This document shows, piece after piece, positions 56,040-64,000 of a stretch of DNA of 64,000 bases (position 1 is its first letter; each line of letters starts with the position of its first letter). The translations under genes were made by a program, and so were the position numbers. The notes under the pieces were generated by a model, which had not been told where the DNA came from, did no database searches, and was given only the letters and a program-made list of their open reading frames with translations. The DNA lies in assembly GCA_019009955.1 (NCBI GenBank), contig CM032233.1:125140001-125204000 (forward strand), written 5' to 3'. The DNA comes from Riptortus pedestris. Its lineage: Eukaryota; Arthropoda; Insecta; Hemiptera; Alydidae.

Positions 56040-57211
56040 GTTTATGTCTTTTAACGCTATAGCTGTCACAATGTTTGTTTGATAGTTGCCAACATCTATA
56101 AAAGTAGATTAAATTCACTTATGGCTGAAATCCGAACATTGAAAGGGGGCTGGTGGGGGGCAGGTTAGAGAAGGGGAATTCCGAAAATTCGAAACATCTC
56201 TGTTACTATACATCGAATCGAAACAAATCTTATTTAAAATTAAAATATGTATATGTAAATGTTGTAATAAATATTTTCTTCTGTATCATGAATATTAACC
56301 GAGATGTTTGGATTTTATAGTTTTCGGCTTTTAGAAAACCTCGATGCCTGCTCATTTCATATTATCAATGAGCTGTTATAAGATCAACCACTTCATTTCA
56401 AGGTTAAATATCAAATATTGTTTTCATTGAACTTTTACTTTGTGACATATATGCAAATACGTTCAGTTGATTCCCCCCTCCCTTCTTTCGTCCTACGATA
56501 TCTGTATAATTTGAGTGATTAAGATAAAAATGATTCCGATTTATTACAAATTGCAGAACTAGCTATAGTAAATAGTCTTCAATAAAATTAATATCTTATA
56601 TTCATATATATTTTATTAATTATGTTTCTTTCTAGATAGATGGAATAGTTCTATCTAGCCTGTTTGTTTAAAGTTCAGACGTTGTCCGTTGTAGAAATTA
56701 TTAACCTGTAAATTGGCTGAAAGATTTCTAATTATCGTTTGTATTTATTCACTTAATATTTACGGTGGTGTTACCAGTATGTAGATGTATCTGTAGCGGC
56801 GACTCACATACTCGTAAGTGAGTCGTTCACTATTAAATAAGGTAACCTAAAATAAATAAAAATACCAGATGTTTTAAAAAGATAGTTAGTGAAAAAGGTT
56901 AACCAGAATTCCTAGTTACAAATTACATCGGCGAGTGCAAAGTTATTATCTAGTGTCTTGTTCTAGTTGCGACTGTATTGTTGAGTTAGATGCGATTGTG
57001 TTTTCTGTGGAATCTGTGCCAATTGTGCATAGTGTAAATAGGCTTGTTGTATTTAAATATGCCATTCCCATGAGGTTATTGTGCTATTGTTAATATACAA
57101 GTTTAAAGTGAACCAGGACTATCCCCCCCCCCAAGTCGAGAAAATATCTATTATAAACCTTGGCGCAGATAATCTGCTTAGTTTACAAGTCCCCTTGCGT
57201 GACGGATTTTT
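55998..57211 (-). mobile_element. HLE-1 long-subfamily 5' part (reverse) with a 353-bp insertion
   Basis: TA array at 55998-56040, then ACGCTATAGCTGTCACAATG onward to GTAGATGTATC at 56791. It resumes at 57145 with TATCTATTATAAACCTTGG to CCTTGCGTGACGGATTTTT. Confidence 0.65.
56792..57144. mobile_element. 353-bp insertion with 4-bp TATC duplication
   Basis: Interrupts HLE-1 exactly: TATC is present on both sides (56788-56791 and 57145-57148) and once in uninterrupted copies. It starts TGTAGCGGCGACTCACATAC, contains the hairpin GACTCAC/GTGAGTC near its start, and ends with a C-run and GTCGAGAAAA. The TG start fits a solo LTR, but the end is not CA, so the class is open. Confidence 0.6.
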
Positions 57212-57512
57212 GTTTTAACATTGGGCTGTAAAGATTTCACCGGAATTTCTCTATCACCTGATTTCTCTGTGTTGGGGTGAGATGGCGCGTAATCGATCAA
57301 AAGGATAGTAGGGAGAGACAACCCATTTCCTTTTTAAAATCGTCGAGAAAGAGGAACTGACTGGTCGTGAAACCATTCTATGAAGTGCTTTCCGTCAGTA
57401 TTATACATTTCATTCTATTCCCGCTAATCGGAACGAGAACGGGGCCAAATTAGATCGGATTGACCGGACTCAGCTGAACTACTAAATAAAGCCTAAGGAA
57501 ATTTTAATAAAT
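57212..57512. other. Spacer, nothing recognised
   Basis: No recognised motif. Confidence 0.4.
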
Positions 57513-58157
57513 GTCCGTCACGCAGGGGCTGCGTAAACTAAGCAATTTCCCACGTGACGTTTTACAATGGAGAAATCTGCCTAATAAAAACAGTAGTAGA
57601 AAGGTATCTCTAGACCTATTCACGAGGTACGAATAGTTATGGAAACGACCGCACTAGCTCTCGGCGTATAGTCCCGAACATAGCCAACTCCTGCCAACCA
57701 CACATACAATACAAATGCAAATATCTCGGTTAATATTCAAGATACAGAATAAATGTATAGATCAATATTTATAGTAAATTTAATTTGCAATAAGATTGAC
57801 GCTGTACACTTTTTCGATCCGACGCACAATAACGGAGATATTTAGAATTTTCAAAAATCCCCCCTCTAAACCCCCCCTCCCTCCTGTCCGATTTCAGCTA
57901 TTAACGAACTTGATCTTTCTTTTTACATAAAACGCTTAAATATGAAGTTTTGTTACGATCAAACAAAAATTGCGACCCCTAGAGCGTTAAGAGACAAATA
58001 TAATATATATATATATAGATATATATATATAATTTTAACAGACCTCATTTTCGTCATCTCCTGGGTAGGATTGATGGACATTTGAGTAAATTTTTCAAAA
58101 CTTGTGTCATGAGTACGACCTCAATGGCTGATTTTCCTGAAGGGAAATCTGCTAAAA
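57513..58157 (+). mobile_element. HLE-1 copy (forward, complete)
   Basis: GTCCGTCACGCAGGGGCTGC to CCTGAAGGGAAATCTGCTAA-AAA. Short TA tract at about 58000-58032. Confidence 0.82.
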
Positions 58158-58593
58158 ATGATTCTCGCGGAGTAGATCTCGAGGTATATTTGTTAGAGGG
58201 TGTATCAAGGGAGCTTAGCTCATGGATTTCTGAGAGTGGCTTTTGTTATATCTATAAGGGTTAGGGTATATCGTTGCTTTTCTATTATTTTCGACGGGAG
58301 CTGTTGAATGGGGATACCTGGGCAACTATTGGTCCCCAGCGGGGCCTGAAATTCCGAGATAACTTCCCAGCCTATTTTTATAAGGGTTATTTTGTCCTCT
58401 TCCTCTCGCCTTAGCTACTCCAATATAGGAATATTTACTCGAACCAATGCCTCGAGTGTCTTTCAAGATAATGTATAATGTTTGGGTATTTGCCAGGCTG
58501 GAGTGAATAACGGCAATGGGACCTGAGGGTCCAACGATATATAGGCTCGAGTAACCAGACTTCAATCTCGGATGAAAAGCTACTTTAAAATAA
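58158..58593. other. Unique DNA, no supported gene
   Basis: A 79-codon minus-strand frame (58326-58565) has no recognisable motif. The composition is less AT-rich than its surroundings. Confidence 0.35.
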
Positions 58594-59510
58594 CCCTCCG
58601 GCGGGCGCGCCTATTTGAGTTATGTTAGCGGGCGCGCTGCGGTGTTTGGACCGCATTTTGATTTTTCTATTTTTGATTAGAAAATAAGCATTAACTTACT
58701 TATTTATGTTGTTTAATCATTTTTGCTTTGGTTTTACAGTAATTCTAATGAATGAAAATTATACGTTATCATATTGCTAAGTAAAGGATGGCTAATTTTT
58801 TTTTTTTTTTTTTATAAATAGCTTTGGAATATAAAAAACAACCTAGCAATAGGTAGAATAATGATTGATATATTTTAATAATAAATCGTTTATTAAAAAT
58901 ATCCACCGACATAGGATATTCAGGAACGTAGGAATAGTGGTATAGGAACAATAATTTTTGGGCTTATAATATTATTTTACAGACTAAAAATAGAGTAAAA
59001 TTATTAATTATTTTCATAAAGTTTGAACAAACATTTTGTAATATAAATACAGAGTAATGGTATATTAGTAATATAATAAAAAAATTAATTCAAGGTTATA
59101 AATGATCAAATACAAAAAAAATATTCGGTTCAAAATTTGCAAGAAAAAAAAATTAATTTATCAATTAGGAACTAGGAAAAATGAACTTTTTTTTATATTA
59201 CAAAACAAAAATCAAACTTCTTCCTCGTATAAAGCATTTCCCTGACAATTATTGCACGTTACTTGATGGATACTGTGATTTCGGCAAAAATTCCTTTGGC
59301 ACATATTGCATACAACGCTTGTTCTATTATTTCGATGTGTCCCACAAAGGTAGCAAATTTTTTTAGCCCTCAGAAAACCGACTCAACATGTCAGAACATG
59401 TTGATATACAAATACCTGGAACCCCCAGCCCACTGAAGTCATTTCTATTCCTAGTATTTTGACAGATGTTCAGATTGCGGTCCAAATGCCGCAGCGCGCC
59501 CCCCGGAGGG
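58594..59510 (-). mobile_element. piggyBac-like remnant 2
   Basis: CCCTCCGGCGGGCGCGC at the left and the near complement (GCGCGCCCCCCGGAGGG) at the right, with a shared subterminal GCGG-TTTGGACCGC block. The flanks ATAA and CTCA are not a clean TTAA pair. It contains a C-terminal transposase tail at 59217-59366. 917 bp. Confidence 0.6.
59217..59366 (-). pseudogene. piggyBac-like transposase Cys-rich tail
   Basis: Minus strand: AKKICYLCGTHRNNRTSVVC, then NMCQRNFCRNHSIHQVTCNN and CQGNALYEEEV, stop. The spacing C-x2-C, C-x2-C, C-x2-H, C-x2-C fits the piggyBac C-terminal zinc-binding domain. The catalytic part is absent. Confidence 0.6.
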
Positions 59511-59639
59511 CTCAAGTAATAAAAAAATGATGAATACTCATCGTAAATGAAATACATTACTGCTGTGAATGCTTATTATCTAGTTAAACCTTATTGGATC
59601 ATTTAAATTTCATGGATTATTTTTTTTAAGTCTAAAGAT

Positions 59640-59868
59640 CCTCTTTATCTGCTGACTTTTATCGTGAAACGATTCTCGAAGTTCGTGAGGTATGTTTGCT
59701 GTTGGTCTTGTGCAGTCTGTAAGTATGTGTTTGATTGCCAAAGTCCTATTACATGTTCTGCAAGTCGGTGATTCAGTCCTTGTCATGAGGTAATTGTGGC
59801 TTATCCGAGAATGGCCATGTCTTTAGCACGAATGTTTCAACTCTGCCTTCTCCAAGGCCATTCCCTAG
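59640..59868 (-). pseudogene. Non-LTR retrotransposon C-terminal fragment
   Basis: Minus strand reads RHGHSRISHNYLMTRTESPT, then CRTCNRTLAIKHILTDCTRP and IPHELRES. This GHSRI-H-YLM, C-x2-C, IKHIL-DC pattern is the tail of I/R1/Jockey-type ORF2, related to 47063-47554 but a different family. It is short and has no start. Confidence 0.65.
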
Positions 59869-60323
59869 TCGCGAGCTTTATTTTTCAATAACCAGTATCT
59901 TTGTTACAGCTTATTATTATATTCGGTATTTAACCTTGGGATGAAATGGTTCCTGATATAAAAGCTTGTTGTTAATATGACATTAGAAGGAGTGAGGGTT
60001 TACTCATGGCCGAAAACTAAAATATGGAAATAGCTCTGTTTATATTCAACATATCGAAAACTTGCGCATAACGATATATGTAGAACATTGCATTTGCAAG
60101 ACGATTGCTTCTATATAATTTTTCGATCCGACGCATAAAACTGAGTTTTTTTTTGAATATTCATCCCCTCAAATTCCCCACACAAACCCCCGCCCATCCC
60201 ATTGGTCGAATTTCAGTCATTAGAACCAATCTTCTTGCAAATGTAATTTTCTATAAATCCTGCTATACGAATCTTATCTGTACTTTTTGTATTAACCGAG
60301 ATATTTGAATTTTTTTTTTTTGG
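59869..60323 (+). mobile_element. Decayed HLE-1 internal sequence
   Basis: GTGAGGGTTTACTCATGGCC and a CTCTG-TTATATTC-like block, then a reverse ATTAACCGAGATATTTGAAT. Mixed orientation, poorly preserved. Confidence 0.4.
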
Positions 60324-60464
60324 TTTTAGCAGATTTCCCTTAAGGGAAATCAGCTATTGAGGTCGTACTCATGACGCGATTTTCGAAAAATGTCTTCAAA
60401 TGTCCATCGATCCTACCCAGGAGATGACGAAAATGAGGTCCGTTCAAAATTATATATATATATA

Positions 60465-60510
<46 letters not shown>
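60324..60510 (-). mobile_element. HLE-1 3' half (reverse) with a perfect hairpin
   Basis: TTTTAGCAGATTTCCCTTAA, GGAAATCAGCTATTGAGGTC, ending in the (TA)n at about 60449-60508. Confidence 0.8.
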
Positions 60511-60512
<2 letters not shown>

Positions 60513-60870
60513 CTCTTGTTGCAAATCTTTTTGTTTCGTTTTTGGAGGATACGACGAATTTTGACTATGGATCATATTTACATATAAAATAAAATAAAAT
60601 TCTGTCCTAGTTTATATTATTAGCTCGTAAGATCACTTAAATTAGCAATTTTTTTAAAATATTTGTAATATTCACTAAGTTCCAATGTAACAGCCTACTT
60701 ATAGTCCAATGCATTTATAAGCAATCTCTTTTTAAATAGGAAATCTTATTTTTATGTTTCTTTTTGTAGTATTGCAGAGGTCAGAAGGAACACTATAAAA
60801 TAGTATTTGCATGTATCTCACACAATAATGAAAACATTATATGGTATTTAACTTGGAATAAGTCGTTCAT
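60511..60870. other. AT-rich spacer, possible LINE tail
   Basis: The minus strand near 60690-60790 can be read LFKKRLLINALDYK, which resembles LINE C-termini. Too short to be sure. Confidence 0.25.
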
Positions 60871-60879
60871 GATATAACA

Positions 60880-61130
60880 GTTTATTATTAATGGCATGAG
60901 TTGGAATGGGAGGGCTTTTTGAAGGCTAAAAACCAAAAAAAAAAAAAAAAAAATACAAATATCTCGGTTAATACAAAAAGTAGAGATAAGATTCGTATAG
61001 CAGGATTTATAGGAAATTTTGAATATTGAAAATATGTCAGTTTTATGCGTCGGATCGAAAAATTATATAGAAGCAATCGCAAGTAAAAAAAAAATATATA
61101 TTCCATGAATTATAAATGATCCAATAAGGT
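60880..61130 (+). mobile_element. HLE-1 internal fragment, mixed orientation
   Basis: GAGTTGGAATGGGAGGGC, a long A-run and CAAATATCTCGGTTAATAC, followed by GCGTCGGATCGAAAAATTAT (reverse). Confidence 0.45.
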
Positions 61131-61187
61131 TTAACTAGAGAATAACCATTCGCAGTAATGTATTTAATTTACGATGAGTATTCATCA

Positions 61188-61817
61188 TTTTTACCAGATT
61201 TCCCTTAAGGGAAATCAGCTATTGAGGTCGTACTCATGACGCGAGTTTAGAAACATTTCCTCAAATGTCCATCGATCCTACCCAGGAGATGACGAAAATG
61301 AGGTCCGTTCAAAATTATATATATATATAGATATATATATATATATATATAATAATATATATATATATATATATATATTTGTCTGTTAACGCTCTAGCGG
61401 TCGCAATTTTTGTTTGATCGTTGCCAAACTCGGAATTTAAATGTTTTGTGTAAAAAGGAAGATCAAGTTCGTTAATGGCTGAAATCGGACCAGTGGGAAG
61501 GGGGGATTTAGAGGAGAAGAATTTTGAAAATACAAAATATCTCCGTTATTATGCGTCGGAACGAAAAATTGTATGAAATCACTCTTATTGCAAATCAAAT
61601 TTACTATAAATATTGTTCTATACATTTATTCTGTATCTTGAATATTAACCGAGATATTTGTATTTGTATTCTGTGTGTCGTCGGCAAGAGTCGTCTATGT
61701 TCGGGAATTTCCGCCGAGAGCTCTGGCGGCCGTTTCCATAACTATTCGTCACTCTTGAATAGGTTTAGAGATACCTTACTACTACAGGTGTTATTGGGCA
61801 GATTAGGTGACGGACTT
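61188..61817 (-). mobile_element. HLE-1 copy (reverse), 5' end shortened
   Basis: ACCAGATTTCCCTTAAGGG to GGGCAGATTAGGTGACGGAC, with the GCTTAGTTTACGCAGCCCC segment deleted. (TA)n about 61315-61378. Confidence 0.75.
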
Positions 61818-61830
61818 TTTATTAATCTAA

Positions 61831-61960
61831 CCCTCCGGCGGGCGCGCTGCGGCATTTGGACCTCCATCTGAACATCTGTCAAAATACTAGGAATAGAAAT
61901 GACTTCCGCGGGCTGGGGATTCCAGGTATTTGTATACATGTTCTATATCAATGATCAAAT
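61831..61960 (+). mobile_element. Solo end of the piggyBac-2 family
   Basis: CCCTCCGGCGGGCGCGCTGC, then TTTGGACC and GAACATCTGTCAAAATAC, which matches the complement of 59395-59510. The rest of the element is absent. Confidence 0.65.
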
Positions 61961-62440
61961 TTCTAATAACAACTTAATAAAGGATTTTATATAAAGAAGT
62001 TAACGTCACTTTTGGGAAATCTGTTAAGTTTGCTGGTCCCCAACTTAAACATATTTTACATAAAGGACTTATTAACAACTTGTTTAGGTTCAATTGAAAA
62101 GCAATTATTGTTTATGCTTGAGGAGTAAGTATTTAGCTACTTTGAATAAATGGAGTAGCCGGGGAGTGGGGCCACTCAATCAGTAATAATTCATTGACGG
62201 TTTGCATTAATTAATATCTCATATTTACTCCAAGCCGCCCCACTCCCACATATTACAATTGGATATTAATTAATTTGCTTCATTTACATGCGCAAATTGC
62301 CTACATTAACTCTTATCATATACTTTATTTATATTATGGTTAATAATTTAAAAACAAATCTTATTCGTCTGCAGTCAGTTGGGTTAAATTCAATGCCAGT
62401 AGTCAAGTATCCACCTATGTAAATTGCACCGCTAAGCCGA
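61961..62440. other. Spacer, nothing firm
   Basis: A decayed HLE-1-like 5' end may be at about 62013-62045 (GGGAAATCTGTTAAG). Otherwise unrecognised. Confidence 0.35.
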
Positions 62441-62796
62441 TTTTAGCAGATTTCCCCTAAGGTACTTAGGAGATGACGTAAAAGAGGCCTGTTTAAAATT
62501 TTTATTTATATCTTTCTTACCGTTCTAGTGGTAGCAATTTTTATTCTATCGTTACCAATCTCGACGTATAAACCTTTTATGAAAATCATGTTCGTTAACT
62601 GCTGAAACCTCGCCTGGAGAGGGGAGGGGAGTTTAGAGGGGGGAATTTCGAAAATTCTTCAAGTTGCAATATTGCATGTTCTGTTAGACATAGATGTTTG
62701 TCATGACGTCGTCAATTAAGATTTTCAGCCCTTTACTAGAAAACGTCCGCCACGAGTAGTGAGTAGGGATTTACTGAATGCTGAAAATTAAAATAA
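62441..62796 (-). mobile_element. HLE-1 fragments (reverse), decayed
   Basis: TTTTAGCAGATTTCCCCTAA, a 3' block with a deletion, and a G-rich tract to about 62660. Then long-subfamily pieces and TTTACTGAATGCTGAAAATT before the next copy. Confidence 0.5.
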
Positions 62797-63359
62797 AGTT
62801 CGTCACGCAGGGGCTGCGAAAACAAAGCAGATTTCCCATGTGAAGTTATACAATAGAGAAATCTCTATACGAGAACCGAACAGTTACGGCCGAACTAGCT
62901 ATTGGCGGGAAACTCATTCATCCGATATCGGCCTACATTTAATAAAAATGCAAATATCTCGGTTAATATTCAAGATAGAGAATAAATGTATAGAACAATA
63001 TTTATAGTAAATTTAATTTTCAATAAGATTGGTTCTATACAATATTAGCAGATTTCCCTTAAGGGAAATCAGCTATTGAAGTCGTACTCATGACGCGATT
63101 TTCGAAACATTTCTTCAAATGTCCATCGATCCTACCCAGGAGATGATGAAAATGAGGTCCGTTCAAAATTATATGTTTATATATATATAGATAGATAGAT
63201 ATAGGTATTTCGAATTTTCAAAAATCCCCTCTCTAAACACCCCTCCCACTTGTCCAATTTCAGCCATTAACGAACTTGATCTGTCTTTTTGCATAAAACG
63301 TTTAAATATCGAGTTTAGTAACGATCAAACAAAAAATTGCGACCGCTAGAGCGTTAACA

Positions 63360-63420
<61 letters not shown>

Positions 63421-63540
63421 GACGGACCTCATTTTCGTCAACTCCTGGGTAGGATCGATGGGCATTTGAAGAATTTTTTGTAAAGTTAATGTCATAAGTA
63501 CGCCCTCAATAGGTGATTACCCTTAAGGGATATACTCGAA
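62797..63540 (+). mobile_element. HLE-1 copy (forward) interrupted by a reverse 3' half
   Basis: AGTTCGTCACGCAGGGGCTG to GATTACCCTTAAGGGATATA. A reverse 3' half (ATTAGCAGATTTCCCTTAA to GATAGATAGATATA, about 63042-63204) sits between TTCTATACAAT and GGTATTTCGAATTTT. (TA)n about 63361-63416. Confidence 0.7.
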
Positions 63541-63895
63541 AATGTGTATTTGATCTATTCCATACTTTAACCATTTCAGGCGACACTTAAGATCTTATTT
63601 GTTATTGGCAGAAATCAGACCTGGTATATGGGGGGGATTGGAAGTAAGAGTAGAGAGTGAGTCGGATGCTAAAATGTTTTTGAACAATTCTTGTTAAACT
63701 ATTGATGGTCTACAATTGTTGTTCTATGCATTTTTTCGTAACTCAACTTTAAGTGGGTATTTGTACGTTCATGTTTTTATCTTTCAGGAACCCCACCCCT
63801 CGTTCTCAATGGTTGTAAATGGTGAATATATAATATGTGGTGAGATGAAATCTGCTTAATTTACACAGTTCCTGCGCAATGGAGTTCCTTTAAAC
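63541..63895 (-). mobile_element. HLE-1 long-subfamily 5' end (reverse)
   Basis: Starts TATTTGATCTATTCCATAC, includes a G-rich tract, and ends with a decayed AAATCTGCTTAATTTACAC, then TGCGCAATGGAGTTCC. Confidence 0.5.
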
Positions 63896-63899
63896 TTTT

Positions 63900-63990
63900 G
63901 TTATCTGACATTGTTTTATGATATTTGACTTTTTGAATGGGCAAATCACCTTTGATGTGGTGGCCATTAATAAATAAATAAACGAAACGA
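63900..63990 (+). mobile_element. Probable 3' tail of a non-LTR retrotransposon or SINE
   Basis: ATGGGCAAATCACCTTTGATG, then GTGGCCATTAATAAATAAAT. The GGCCATTAATAAATAAA ending with a short-tandem tail is typical of arthropod LINE 3' UTRs and resembles the SINE tail at 37975-37993. Confidence 0.45.
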
Positions 63991-64000
63991 AATTTGTTCA

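Noticed and set aside
58326..58565. 79-codon minus-strand frame
   Set aside because: No known motif, no splice or promoter context, and short enough to occur by chance.

Overview
This is AT-rich, repeat-dominated eukaryotic DNA, most likely from an arthropod and probably an insect. The evidence is the mix of elements: Helitron-like repeats with an internal microsatellite, Tc1/mariner, piggyBac, Merlin, several non-LTR retrotransposons and a tRNA-derived SINE, plus a SPOP-type MATH-BTB gene. The species cannot be named from the sequence. Only one intact, gene-like coding region was found: an intronless MATH-BTB (speckle-type POZ-like) frame at 7804-8880. Almost everything else is transposable-element DNA or its remains.

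The dominant repeat, called HLE-1 here, occurs dozens of times in both orientations. Its plan is: 5' end GTCCGTCACGCAGGGG, then a subterminal AGCAGATTTCCC; a conserved block containing CAAATATCTCGGTTAATATT and a C-rich tract; a variable (TA)n microsatellite; a second conserved block; and a 3' hairpin TTTCCCTTAAGGGAAA ending GGGAAATCTGCTAAAA. Subterminal inverted repeats, a central microsatellite, a 3' hairpin and insertion into A-runs without target duplication match non-autonomous Helentron/Helitron-like insect elements (DINE-1/HINE type). That assignment is an inference. A longer subfamily carries extra internal sequence. In entries, 'forward' means the 5' end is on the left.

A second family, HEL-2 (about 0.8-1.3 kb), ends in the stem-loop CCCGGGCGAAGCCGGG followed about 10 bases later by CTAG, as canonical Helitrons do. 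A third family, FB-1 (about 600 bp, three copies), starts with a long fold-back. A fourth, TIRX (about 1.1 kb), has inverted ends of about 70 bp.

Layout. 1-3.7 kb: nested HLE-1 copies and a Merlin transposase remnant. 4.1-5.7 kb: tandem HEL-2. 7.3-9.5 kb: an HLE-1 copy interrupted by a 1.58-kb segment with the MATH-BTB gene. 9.6-11.8 kb: an HLE-1 copy interrupted by FB-1 and HEL-2. 11.8-13.3 kb: complete Tc1-like element with a broken transposase. 13.7-18.1 kb: HLE-1 cluster and a long (CT)n. 18.5-24.2 kb: HLE-1 copy split by three HEL-2 copies and TIRX. 25.2-26.9 kb: TIRX copy split by two HLE-1 copies. 27.8-29.7 kb: two related LINE pseudogene fragments. 30.4-36 kb: HLE-1 and HEL-2. 37-38.3 kb: mostly unique DNA with a SINE. 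38.3-43.2 kb: HLE-1, FB-1. 43.4-44.6 kb: piggyBac-like element. 46.6-47.8 kb: mariner-like TIR element holding a LINE 3' end. 48.4-51.4 kb: nested HLE-1 and a LINE split by HLE-1. 52-53.3 kb: LINE RNase H fragment and FB-1. 53.7-54.9 kb: HLE-1 with a 16-unit minisatellite. 55-64 kb: HLE-1 copies, a second piggyBac remnant and LINE fragments.

The most interesting points are the MATH-BTB gene sitting precisely inside an HLE-1 copy, several sites that show how HLE-1 and FB-1 insert, and a sequence flank shared by two HLE-1 copies that suggests 3' transduction.
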